From a virus, in IMG/VR virus record IMGVR_UViG_3300018083_000446, positions 1 through 64,000 of that record: a DNA stretch of 64,000 nucleotides. The stretch is one strand, 5' to 3'. Each line of letters starts with the position of its first letter. Position 1 is the stretch's first letter. A program made the translations under genes and the position numbers. Below, piece by piece: positions 56,959 through 64,000 of this stretch. Under the pieces are notes generated by a model. The model ran no database searches, was not told the DNA's origin, and saw nothing but the letters and a program-made list of their open reading frames with translations.

Positions 56959-57655
56959 TACATCGACGACCGCTCCGTATCAGTTGATGCCACCACTCAG
57001 CGACGATGAGTACAACGCGCTGAAGTCTGACATCAAGGAACGCGGCGTCGCTGTTGCCATCGAGTTTGATGGCGACGGTAATCTGTTAGACGGTCACCAT
57101 CGACTGCGTGCATACGAGGAACTCATCGACGAAGGGTTCGACGTACCGATGTATGACCAAAAGGTCATGCACTTCGAGAACGAAGAAGCCAAACGCGACT
57201 ACGTCCTCGCGCTCAACCTCAAGCGTCGCCACCTAACGGGTGAGCAGAAGGCCTTGTTGTACGCTCGACTGCGCCAGCCCCCCTTCAACATGACGCTCCA
57301 AGCCATCGCTCGAGTGGCTAATGTAGGCGTGGGTACTGTGTGGCGCAAGCTCGAAGAGGTCCCTGCTGACGTACGTGAAACGCTCGACCAGCTCGAGACC
57401 ATTGGGCGTGATGGGAAGACCTACCCAGCCGTATATGGTGGGGCCGTTGAGCGTACCATCATCCCAGCTGAGAAGGCGCTACGTGACCACACGTCGAAGG
57501 GCTACACTAGTGGCGACCAATCCAGCGAGATCGCCCCGAAGTTCCTGATCGTGATCACATGCCCTGACGAGGACACTCAATCCAACATACTCGAAGGGCT
57601 CCCAGCCCAAGACTGGGCCGACGACGGCGTCTCCATCAAAGCGATCATCTCATGA
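56951..57655 (+). CDS. ParB-like protein
   Basis: 234 residues. LLDGHHRLRAYEEL (about 46-58) is the ParB/sulfiredoxin-fold signature, and NLKRRHLTGEQKALLYARLR plus TLQAIARVANVGVGTVWRKL looks like a helix-turn-helix DNA-binding part. Residues about 195-234 add an unrelated C-terminal domain. ParB-fold proteins bind or hydrolyse CTP or cut DNA. The start of the ABC-GNAT gene overlaps its stop by 4 bases (ATGA), so the two are made together. Confidence 0.82.
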   Translation: MPDTSTTAPYQLMPPLSDDEYNALKSDIKERGVAVAIEFDGDGNLLDGHHRLRAYEELIDEGFDVPMYDQKVMHFENEEAKRDYVLALNLKRRHLTGEQKALLYARLRQPPFNMTLQAIARVANVGVGTVWRKLEEVPADVRETLDQLETIGRDGKTYPAVYGGAVERTIIPAEKALRDHTSKGYTSGDQSSEIAPKFLIVITCPDEDTQSNILEGLPAQDWADDGVSIKAIIS

Positions 57656-58803
57656 AGGTGACCGTCGAATCAAACGTGGCACGCACTGCGCGTGTCATGC
57701 AGATGGAAGGCATCTTCGACGTGCCTGCATCTAAACGTACCCGCCTCGAGTGGGACGTAAACCTACCTCTCTCGGAAAGGAGTTGGGACATTGGACTCAT
57801 CGTTGGGCCGTCCGGCTCCGGGAAGACCACTGTGGCACGCCATCTCTGGCCTACACACCTTGGAACCACATACGAGTGGGACCTCGCTAGATCGGTCCTT
57901 GACTCGTTCCCAGATGGTATGCCTGTGCGAAAGATCGTTGAAATCCTCAACTCGGTCGGGTTCTCCTCTCCGCCTGCATGGGTGCGTCCATATCATGTTC
58001 TTAGTACTGGAGAACAATTCCGAGTAACCGTAGCTCGTGCGCTGGCTGAGGCGTTACACAGGCCTGAGGGGGCAGAGCCCGGCACGCGAAAATTAGTGGT
58101 GTTGGACGAATTCACTTCTGTCGTCGATCGTACTGTCGCGCAGATCGGTTCGTGTGCGATTGGACAGGCCGTGCGAGCATACAACGAACGGGTGCAATTC
58201 GTTGCAGTGACTTGCCACTATGACGTGGAAGATTGGCTCCAACCAGACTGGGTGTACACCCCAGTCACCAATGAGTTCACTTGGAGGTCGGTTCGACCCC
58301 GCCCCCAAATCGAACTTGAAGTCTTCCGCGTTCATCATTCGGCATGGCAGCTATTCAAGCACCATCACTATTTGAGCACGGAGCTCAATCATGCCGCTTT
58401 TTGCTTTGTCGCCATGTGGCGAGGAATCCCCGTCGCTTTCGACGCGTGGCTCCCCCAGCCTCATGGCCAGATTCACAATCTTCGAAGGGAGCACCGCGTC
58501 GTCGCTCTGCCTGACTATCAAGGGGTTGGTATCGGGAACGCTCTCTCCCGGCATATTGCTTCCATGTGGAAATCACTCGGTTTTCGTGCAATGTCTACGG
58601 CCGCCCACCCAGGGCTGGTACGCTCGCGTGCGCGCTCTTCACTATGGAGAATGCATCGTCCCCCTGGTCGTACCGCTGGAGGTGGTATGATGTCTCGTGA
58701 CAAACAGTTCGGCTCTAAGATCGCCATCGACCGACTCAGCGCCGGGTTCGAGTACATCGGCCCAGAGATGGACCGTGACATGGCAAGGAAACTTTTAGGG
58801 TGA
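57652..58803 (+). CDS. ABC-type ATPase fused to a GNAT acetyltransferase-like domain
   Basis: 383 residues. ABC ATPase: Walker A GPSGSGKTT (52-60), signature LSTGEQFRVTVARA (117-130), Walker B KLVVLDEFTSV (147-157, catalytic-type E153), and H189 of the switch. No membrane segments, so not a transporter. Residues about 225-345 have a GNAT fold with an acyl-CoA loop (Q290-GVGIG) and a Cys-Phe-Val core strand. The C-terminal about 35 residues are basic. A similar GNAT fold is used by the Mu Mom DNA-modification protein; this link is inference. Coupled to the ParB-like gene. Confidence 0.85.
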   Translation: MKVTVESNVARTARVMQMEGIFDVPASKRTRLEWDVNLPLSERSWDIGLIVGPSGSGKTTVARHLWPTHLGTTYEWDLARSVLDSFPDGMPVRKIVEILNSVGFSSPPAWVRPYHVLSTGEQFRVTVARALAEALHRPEGAEPGTRKLVVLDEFTSVVDRTVAQIGSCAIGQAVRAYNERVQFVAVTCHYDVEDWLQPDWVYTPVTNEFTWRSVRPRPQIELEVFRVHHSAWQLFKHHHYLSTELNHAAFCFVAMWRGIPVAFDAWLPQPHGQIHNLRREHRVVALPDYQGVGIGNALSRHIASMWKSLGFRAMSTAAHPGLVRSRARSSLWRMHRPPGRTAGGGMMSRDKQFGSKIAIDRLSAGFEYIGPEMDRDMARKLLG

Positions 58804-58805
58804 GC

Positions 58806-58821
58806 ATTTCCATTTGGAAAA
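58806..58821. repeat. Palindromic element, copy 7 (one mismatch)
   Basis: ATTTCCATTTGGAAAA, the same element with one changed base, starting 2 bases after the stop of the ABC-GNAT gene and 29 bases before the 58851 start. Confidence 0.85.
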
Positions 58822-58850
58822 GCTCAACCATAGCTGGAGGCTAGACCTGG

Positions 58851-59012
58851 ATGGACAAGTGCGAGAATTGCGGTGAAGAATTCAAACTACCAGCGCTCCG
58901 CTACACAACCGTGCCACCCGAATGGGCGCTCAAGTATCGAGCGGAAGGCCACGTGGACGGGCGCGCTTATTTGTGCGGGTCCTGCCGTAAGCTAATAAAG
59001 GCGCTTAGGTGA
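58851..59012 (+). CDS. Zinc-ribbon micro-protein
   Basis: 53 residues. Two CxxC pairs (CENC near the start, CGSC near the end) about 38 residues apart. Its stop overlaps the GTG of the tail protein gene (GTGA at 59009-59012). A basic C-terminus suggests nucleic-acid binding. Confidence 0.6.
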   Translation: MDKCENCGEEFKLPALRYTTVPPEWALKYRAEGHVDGRAYLCGSCRKLIKALR

Positions 59013-60154
59013 GCCACGCATACCAGGTGCGGTTGTACGATCGTGCCACAGGAGCGCTTACAGCGATCTTCGACGATTGGAACTCGTTGTACTACTATCG
59101 TCGACTGAACGACTACGGGTACCACACGTTCTCGATTGATGGTGACGACCCCAAACGAGAGCTGTTCCAGCTAGATACCCTAGTCCAGGTCCTGCGTCGT
59201 GATGAGGCCGCGGGCATCCCTTGGACTGAAGACTATATTGCATTCCACCGCACTGGAGTGCAACAAGTCACAGACCGTGGGCGCGTACTGTTCTCGTCGT
59301 ATGGGCGTTCGTTGGAGGAACTACTCAAACGAAGGCACATACTGTGGCGCCCGGGAGACATCGCCATCGCACGCGGCCAGGAAGGGGAGTACCTGGCTGG
59401 CGCTGCTGACGACGTGATGAAACAGTACGTGCGCGAGAACATTGGCAACAGCGCAGCCCTTTCTAACGGGCGTATGGCTGAAGGGAAGCTCGACGCGTTC
59501 ACCGTGGACGCCAGCTTCACGTTGGCCCCGTCGTGGGAAGGGCGACGTGCGTACAAGAACCTGTTGGCAGTCGTACAGGAGGTTGGGGCTGCACGTTCGG
59601 TCGACTTCGATGTAACGTGGTCAGCACCTAGTGGAGCGCTGTTGTTCCAGTTCCACACGTACTACCCACGCAAAGGCCAGGATCGTACTGGTGCTGGGAC
59701 TGCGGCTCCGGTCGTGTTTAGCTTGGAACATGCCAACATGTCGGCCCCTTACTTGACTGAATCACGCATGAATGAGATCACAGCTGTGTACGTGTTGGGC
59801 CAAGGCGAGGGTGTAGCACGAACGTTCGTCGAGCGTACCAACGTGTTCGGGCTAGATGCGTCACCGTGGAATCGAGTGGAATACACTCACGACGCACGTA
59901 CTGAAGCTGGGTTGGGAGGGTTGCAAGCCTTGGGTGACGCTCACCTATTGGAGCACGGCCCAGACAACCACATGTCCTTCCAAGTCATTGCCAGCCCTGG
60001 CAGCGTATATGGCCGCGAGTACTTCATAGGCGATCTGATCTTGGGGAAGTTCCTAGGGGCTGAACAACCGCGCAAAATCATTGGCGTCGAAGTCACCGTG
60101 GCAGACGGCGATGAGAACATCCGAATCCACTTCGAGGGTGAGGAGCAGAACTAA
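59009..60154 (+). CDS. Tail protein, ReqiPepy6 gp37-like
   Basis: 381 residues, GTG start. YQVRLYDRATGALTAIF, the YGYHTFSIDGDD segment, DTLVQVLRRD, FSSYGRSLEELLKRR, and the C-terminal GREYFIGDLILGKF are the pattern of the siphovirus ReqiPepy6 gp37-like baseplate/hub proteins that normally follow Dit. Here it is on the plus strand at the end of the replication block, about 59 kb of window away from the minus-strand Dit gene, which is unusual. Confidence 0.82.
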   Translation: MSHAYQVRLYDRATGALTAIFDDWNSLYYYRRLNDYGYHTFSIDGDDPKRELFQLDTLVQVLRRDEAAGIPWTEDYIAFHRTGVQQVTDRGRVLFSSYGRSLEELLKRRHILWRPGDIAIARGQEGEYLAGAADDVMKQYVRENIGNSAALSNGRMAEGKLDAFTVDASFTLAPSWEGRRAYKNLLAVVQEVGAARSVDFDVTWSAPSGALLFQFHTYYPRKGQDRTGAGTAAPVVFSLEHANMSAPYLTESRMNEITAVYVLGQGEGVARTFVERTNVFGLDASPWNRVEYTHDARTEAGLGGLQALGDAHLLEHGPDNHMSFQVIASPGSVYGREYFIGDLILGKFLGAEQPRKIIGVEVTVADGDENIRIHFEGEEQN

Positions 60155-60573
60155 TGTCGCAGTACGTTGAAGTCTCGGACCTAGACAAAATCGTACGCGG
60201 ATTAGTGGATCGCATCCATGCGCTCGAAACGCGTGAATCCAGGCCGTTAGTGTGGACCGTGGTTACAGCGTTCGCCAACGGGTGGGGCAACTACGGGTCT
60301 GGGTTCGCTGAAGCTGCCTACGCTAAGGACGCCAGCGGTCGAGTGTTCTTGCGGGGGCTGATCCAGGGTGGAACGCTAGGGACGGGGGCGTTTACTCTAC
60401 CGGTCGGGTACCGATACAAGCCGTTGCCCCCGTCCTTCCAATACATTCACATGCCCACGATAGCTAACAACGTCTTGGGCGGGGTGCTGGTTCTACCGAG
60501 TGGGGAAGTAGTACCGTACCTCGGGTCCAACGCATGGATGGACCTTTCGCCAGTCCACTTCCCGGCTGCGTAG
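60154..60573 (+). CDS. Probable small tail fibre or baseplate protein
   Basis: 139 residues. A short helical N-terminus (VSDLDKIVRGLVDRIHALE) followed by a beta-rich domain (WTVVTAFANGWGNYGSGF, GRVFLRGLIQGGTLGTGAF), similar in pattern to actinophage minor tail and fibre-tip proteins. One-base overlap with the gp37-like gene. Last plus-strand gene; converges on the lysis block 7 bases away. Confidence 0.68.
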   Translation: MSQYVEVSDLDKIVRGLVDRIHALETRESRPLVWTVVTAFANGWGNYGSGFAEAAYAKDASGRVFLRGLIQGGTLGTGAFTLPVGYRYKPLPPSFQYIHMPTIANNVLGGVLVLPSGEVVPYLGSNAWMDLSPVHFPAA

Positions 60574-60580
60574 CGCCAGG

Positions 60581-60826
60581 TTACCCCGGGCCTGTGGGCG
60601 GGCGACCGCGGGATACAGGTGTTCCCGCTATGGGCTGGGCTGTAATCAATCGCAACCCTGCGTTGATTACAGCCACTACGATGGTCAACACGGTTACTTG
60701 TTGCGTGGTGAAGTTGAACACGTTAGCCGCGTCCAACACCAAACCTACAGCCACAAGCACCAGCGAGCCGATGTTGACCCACAGAGTTCGGCTCGTCCAC
60801 CACTTCTTGGCTCGCGATGCTGTCAT
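60581..60826 (-). CDS. Holin-like membrane protein
   Basis: 81 residues from ATG 60826. Basic start (TASRAKKWW), then two hydrophobic segments (VNIGSLVLVAVGLVLDAAN and VTVLTIVVAVINAGLRLI), a typical small phage holin or phage membrane protein. ATGA overlap with the preceding gene. The lysis role is inferred from context. Confidence 0.65.
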   Translation of the reverse strand: MTASRAKKWWTSRTLWVNIGSLVLVAVGLVLDAANVFNFTTQQVTVLTIVVAVINAGLRLITAQPIAGTPVSRGRPPTGPG

Positions 60827-60963
60827 GGCAATGGCACGTCCAGGTGTGCTACGCTGAGTAGGGCCAAGCCTAGTGCTGTGAGGTTCACCTTGACAGGTGC
60901 GGTGACGAATGCAGCAATCAAGAACACGACGATCGCTGCGACGACGCAAAGCAGTTTCAACAT
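60823..60963 (-). CDS. Small membrane protein
   Basis: 46 residues, two hydrophobic segments (LLCVVAAIVVFLIAAFV and LTALGLALLSVAHL). Resembles a common type of actinophage small membrane protein. Its ATG overlaps the previous stop, and its stop overlaps the next start. Confidence 0.65.
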   Translation of the reverse strand: MLKLLCVVAAIVVFLIAAFVTAPVKVNLTALGLALLSVAHLDVPLP

Positions 60964-61880
60964 TAGATAGCTCCGTACTGTTGGGCTACACGTGTGACCT
61001 CAGCTGAGGCCGCACTCACGGCGGGGTCAGGGTGGTTGGCGAGCGGCCCTGTTACATCGTTGGCTAGGTATGCCAGCGCCTGAAGCACGTCGTCCAACTC
61101 AGGTGGTGTAACGGGGTCGGGCGGTGGTTCTACGATAGGCCAGTTGTGCGCTATGGCAGCTCCCACGGTCCATATTTGGATACCGTAGGTGGGGTGGGTG
61201 AACTGGGCTGCCAAGGTAGGTAGGTCACCGTGTTCCAGCATGTTGACGACTGGGAACTCAGGGAACCCTGCTTGCTCGAGTTCACGGCCCATGCGTATAC
61301 GACCCATAGCAGGGTCCAGACCAGGATCACCCGGCAGGTACGTTTCGATGGCGACGTACTCAGAGCCGCCCACCCACGCAGCAGTCTCCTGTGGGGTAGC
61401 AGCGCCTAGCATCGCTGTGTTGGGTACGAACGTGATCCCAGTCAGTTGGTTGGGATCAACTACCGAATTCCAATACCCTTCAAGGAATTGGTTCACAGGG
61501 GCTGCACCCTCGCGTGCCCAGAAGTCTTGCCAACCCTCCTCCCAGTTGAGATTGAAATGATCGAACACGTTGGCGAATGATCCGTGAATGGCTCCTTCAG
61601 AACCTGCGTTACCAGTTCCGCGTGGGACGGACCATCCCCCGCATTCCAGCCCCAAGTCACGGAATTGTTGGCGTAGGCCTGCGGCTGAGTCTGGGTTGGA
61701 AACCTTGAGGCCTTCGCCCAGGTTGTTACGCAGCCAATATTGAGGGGTGTCGTCGTACACTGTCGGGATCAGGACTTCAGTCGTATGACCCGGCAGGTGT
61801 ACGTTGGCGAGCGCTTCGGCGATCTGTTCGGGGCTGTCGTAGTGTTCCCACGGTGACAGCCACACTGTTAGTCGCGTCAT
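60963..61880 (-). CDS. Glycosidase-like TIM-barrel protein, possible endolysin
   Basis: 305 residues. RLTVWLSPWEHYDSPEQIAE, EVLIPTVYDDTPQYW, ECGGWSVPRG, EYVAIETYLPGDPG and IQIWTVGAAIAHNW follow the beta/alpha alternation of a TIM barrel, with several conserved-looking Glu/Asp at strand ends. A Pro-rich linker (PPPDPVTPPELDD) leads to a small helical C-terminal domain. Located next to holin-like genes, so it may degrade the wall; no classical endolysin motif was found. No signal peptide. Confidence 0.55.
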   Translation of the reverse strand: MTRLTVWLSPWEHYDSPEQIAEALANVHLPGHTTEVLIPTVYDDTPQYWLRNNLGEGLKVSNPDSAAGLRQQFRDLGLECGGWSVPRGTGNAGSEGAIHGSFANVFDHFNLNWEEGWQDFWAREGAAPVNQFLEGYWNSVVDPNQLTGITFVPNTAMLGAATPQETAAWVGGSEYVAIETYLPGDPGLDPAMGRIRMGRELEQAGFPEFPVVNMLEHGDLPTLAAQFTHPTYGIQIWTVGAAIAHNWPIVEPPPDPVTPPELDDVLQALAYLANDVTGPLANHPDPAVSAASAEVTRVAQQYGAI

Positions 61881-62416
61881 TTGCCCTCCGTGTGCGCTTT
61901 CATTTCAGACTGGATGGTCTCGATTTCGATGGTGACTGCGGCAGCTTTTTCTCGTAGCGCCTTGATACGCTCATCGGTTATGAAGGGGCAACCTTCGAAC
62001 GTCGTCTCTGTGCAGTTCGTCCGCATTTGGAACATAGCGTGATCGAGGCGCCGCAGGTTCACCCACGCGACCAACCCAGCGAACAAAGCCACCAAGGACA
62101 CCGTCATGAGGATGGCTATCAACGCCCACGCCAACACACCCACAGGAGCGCGCACGCCTGGTGCGATAGGTGAAGTCATTAAGGCTATTATGAAGATCAC
62201 ACCAACGCCCATAGACGCCAACGTCACAACCAGCCAGAATACACTCGACGTGAGTGCGTCGTTGGCCATGATATGCTCTGGTGAATTTGGCGGGCGATTG
62301 GCGACTATAGCGCGAGCTTTGGCTGCGTGTCGTACCAGGTAGGCATGTACCGCGATTGACGCCACCGGGGTAAGCGCCATAAAGAGGCCTAGTAAAAAGA
62401 ACTCCTCACGTGTCAT
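61877..62416 (-). CDS. Membrane protein
   Basis: 179 residues with hydrophobic segments at about 6-28, 58-80 and 93-115, then a Cys-containing loop (NCTETTFEGCPF) and a C-terminal helix (DERIKALREKAAAVTIEIETIQSE). Adjacent to holin-like and coiled-coil genes. Unknown. Confidence 0.6.
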   Translation of the reverse strand: MTREEFFLLGLFMALTPVASIAVHAYLVRHAAKARAIVANRPPNSPEHIMANDALTSSVFWLVVTLASMGVGVIFIIALMTSPIAPGVRAPVGVLAWALIAILMTVSLVALFAGLVAWVNLRRLDHAMFQMRTNCTETTFEGCPFITDERIKALREKAAAVTIEIETIQSEMKAHTEGK

Positions 62417-62648
62417 GGCGACCTGTCTTGATACGGGCCAGTATACGTAGCCTCTCTAGTTGTACCTCCTGCTCTTGCTTTCTTTTTTCTAGCATGTTAC
62501 GTTCCTCCCCACTGGCTGGTCGCGTGCCCTTCGGTTGCGGGTCGATGGACGGCAACTCAATCTCCGATACTGGGGTAAGCTCTAGCGGTCGCTCTGGACG
62601 GCCGACGGCTACCCGTGCAACGCGTTTGAACCACTCCATGAGTGTCAC
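62406..62648 (-). CDS. Small basic helical protein
   Basis: 80 residues from GTG 62648, chosen because it overlaps the preceding stop (GTGA); ATG 62639 is the alternative. WFKRVARVAVGRPERP, a Pro-rich middle, then a charged helix (EERNMLEKRKQEQEVQLERLRI). Unknown. Confidence 0.55.
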   Translation of the reverse strand: MTLMEWFKRVARVAVGRPERPLELTPVSEIELPSIDPQPKGTRPASGEERNMLEKRKQEQEVQLERLRILARIKTGRHDT

Positions 62649-62977
62649 AACTGCGGTATTTTTTCCTTCGCCAAGGCGATGCCTTCTTCGGCGTGCTTTG
62701 CGAACGATAAGGCGATACTGCGGAAATAGTCTGACGACTCTTGCGCTCCTCGATATCGTGCTTCCCAAACGGCCTGCATCTCCTCGTATCTTTCGCGCCA
62801 CTGCGCTATTTGTGCTTCGTGAGCTTTGTCGCGCGCTTCTAGTGCAGATTGGAGTTCCTTTTCTGCTTGTTGGCCGTTGACGATGCGGCCTGCGTACAAC
62901 CCAACAGCCGCCAGGAACATGACGAAGCCAATACCGGCAGCGCCAATCGCATCCCAAGCGTCTACTAAGCCTTGCAC
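62645..62977 (-). CDS. Membrane-anchored coiled-coil protein
   Basis: 110 residues, GTG start. One hydrophobic N-terminal segment (IGAAGIGFVMFLAAVGLYAG) and a long coiled coil (AEKELQSALEARDKAHEAQIAQW, then YEEMQAVWEARYRGAQ). Resembles small lysis or virion accessory membrane proteins. The best ribosome binding site nearby serves an out-of-frame ATG at 62997. Confidence 0.6.
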   Translation of the reverse strand: MQGLVDAWDAIGAAGIGFVMFLAAVGLYAGRIVNGQQAEKELQSALEARDKAHEAQIAQWRERYEEMQAVWEARYRGAQESSDYFRSIALSFAKHAEEGIALAKEKIPQL

Positions 62978-63056
62978 CAGCGAGTACCTGTGTTCATGTC
63001 ACAACCTCCGATCCACCGAGGCGGGTAGGGGGCTGCGGGGGCGCCCGAGGCTAGGG

Positions 63057-63767
63057 TTAGGTATTACCCACAGTGAGAGCAAATGAACCATCATTGTTTG
63101 CGTCAGCGTTGTTGTCGCCAGTGAGCTCCACTGTCACGACTTGTCCGCTGGTAATTGCTCCAGTCCAATGAACGGCTGCGGTACCCAATGCACCACCACC
63201 GTCTGTGCCTGATGCGTTACCAGTGGCGACTACGCCACCTGCGACTTTGATACGTGCCGTTGAAGTAGTGTTGCCACTACCTGAATGGCCAACGCGATAC
63301 ATAGCGCTGGCGTGCGCTTGCCCACTACGTGGAGCAGCCAACGAGCCGACCTGAGTCCACACGGCGTTGTTGTCCATGTCGACTGGGAAAGCTTGTTGTG
63401 CTTGGCTGGCGCTGGTGGTGGTCTTTGCGTTGGTAACTACGACTTGCTGGTCATAGCGCGTGTGCCAATGCGTACCAGTTCCCCACGTGCCTGAATCGTA
63501 GGCTGTGTTGGCGTTGGTGATCCAGGTGTTACGCTGGTTCACCATGTCGTTGTAGGCGTTGAGGTTGCCTAGTGAGTTCTGTTCCCATTGGCTGGCCGTG
63601 AGGGACCACAGTTGCCCGCTAGACCAACCAGGTGTAGCACGGCCGTTGACCGTGCCTGCCAGGTCCCGCGCGGCTGCACGCCACAGACCAGCTGTGTCAC
63701 GCCAGTTGCGTACGGCTCCGTCCAGGTACGATTCGGTTTGGTTGCCAGGGTCTTTGATGAAGGTCAC
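63057..63767 (-). CDS. Probable virion/tail protein
   Basis: 236 residues, GTG 63767 (GTGA overlap with the preceding gene). A helical N-terminal part (ESYLDGAVRNWRDTAGLWRAA, WQNSLGNLNAYNDMV-like) and a beta-rich Ala/Gly/Thr C-terminus (HASAMYRVGHSGSGNTTSTARIKVAGG). Probable minor tail or appendage protein near the lysis block. Confidence 0.6.
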   Translation of the reverse strand: MTFIKDPGNQTESYLDGAVRNWRDTAGLWRAAARDLAGTVNGRATPGWSSGQLWSLTASQWEQNSLGNLNAYNDMVNQRNTWITNANTAYDSGTWGTGTHWHTRYDQQVVVTNAKTTTSASQAQQAFPVDMDNNAVWTQVGSLAAPRSGQAHASAMYRVGHSGSGNTTSTARIKVAGGVVATGNASGTDGGGALGTAAVHWTGAITSGQVVTVELTGDNNADANNDGSFALTVGNT

Positions 63768-64000
63768 TGGCACACCCACAGAGTACCGTCGTTGAACCAG
63801 TCAGTCGATTCACCATTAGGCATCGTGTACGAAGTCGCTACAGCGGTACCGCCCGGTGGGATGATCGAGTTCGTAGGGCCTGTGACAACCAACGACCCAC
63901 CGTACGCCTTGAAGTATCGCCATTGGCCTATGGTAGTACCAACGGACGGTAGGGTTTGCGGGCTAACACCACGATAGAACACTGTGGCGGTCGAGCTGAG
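63764..64000 (-). CDS. Probable tail/appendage protein, 5' end outside the window
   Basis: 79 codons visible, frame open to the right edge, so its start lies beyond 64000. Beta-rich (FYRGVSPQTLPSVGTTIGQW, GSLVVTGPTNSIIPPGG), ending near WFNDGTLWVCQ. Stop overlaps the next GTG. Probably part of a virion protein. Confidence 0.6.
   Translation of the reverse strand, partial: LSSTATVFYRGVSPQTLPSVGTTIGQWRYFKAYGGSLVVTGPTNSIIPPGGTAVATSYTMPNGESTDWFNDGTLWVCQ

Noticed and set aside
57652-58803. ABC transporter ATPase subunit
   Set aside because: No membrane permease gene or membrane segments nearby, and the C-terminal half is a GNAT domain.
33600-58850. tRNA genes in intergenic hairpin regions
   Set aside because: No cloverleaf with a T-loop and matched acceptor stem was seen; the hairpins are single long stems.
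63764-64000. Possible closure of a 64-kb circle: the distal tail frame at position 1 would continue in frame into the minus-strand frame at 64000
   Set aside because: The frames match, but there is a one in three chance of that, and the joined sequence does not look like the expected C-terminus of a distal tail protein. The window is an arbitrary round length.

Overview
This window looks like most of the genome of a tailed, siphovirus-type bacteriophage. The signs are a terminase-portal-protease-capsid block, a tube-type major tail protein, a 1386-residue tape measure and a distal tail protein. The likely host is an actinobacterium. The distal tail protein and a ReqiPepy6-gp37-like tail protein are typical of actinophages, GTG/TTG starts are common, and several promoters sit 6-7 bases from the start codon, as in leaderless transcripts. 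I saw no integrase, excisionase or recognisable immunity repressor, so nothing argues for lysogeny. No tRNA gene or CRISPR array was seen.

Layout. (1) 1-32302, minus strand, the late operon read right to left: a zinc-ribbon micro-protein, small and large terminase, portal, protease, major capsid protein, then decoration and appendage proteins (a six-hairpin-glycosidase-like virion protein and a large Gly/Arg/Ala repeat protein). A carbohydrate block follows at 11.5-18.3 kb (nucleotide-sugar dehydratase and reductase, a methyltransferase-like protein, four glycosyltransferase genes), then connector genes, a beta-propeller-bearing tail tube protein, a frameshifting tail assembly chaperone, the tape measure and a distal tail fusion that runs off the left edge. 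(2) 32.3-33.0 kb, a divergent regulatory region. (3) 33.0-60.6 kb, plus strand: first a long run of tiny, overlapping genes, many with CxxC zinc-binding motifs, separated by strong RNA hairpins; then replication and nucleic-acid genes (SNF2-type helicase, MazG-like protein, Cas4-like nuclease, Sak4-like ATPase with a probable ssDNA-binding partner, primase-helicase, UDG-DNA polymerase A fusion, RuvC-like resolvase, ParB-like protein, ABC ATPase-GNAT fusion); then two tail genes. A lone minus-strand gene (40.9-41.4 kb) interrupts this half. (4) 60.6-64.0 kb, minus strand: small membrane proteins, a glycosidase-like protein, coiled-coil proteins and two virion-type proteins, convergent with the plus-strand cluster.

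Neighbouring genes mostly overlap by 1-8 bases (ATGA, GTGA, TTGA), so translation is heavily coupled. Seven copies of a 16-bp palindrome, TTTTCCAWWTGGAAAA, are scattered over both halves, usually just after a stop codon. The signals I find most worth pursuing are this palindrome, the ParB plus ABC-GNAT pair (a possible DNA modification or anti-defence module), the glycan synthesis block embedded among repeat-rich virion proteins, the +1 frameshift in the tail chaperone, the distal tail/beta-helix/malectin fusion, and a secreted muralytic gene with no ATG, GTG or TTG start.
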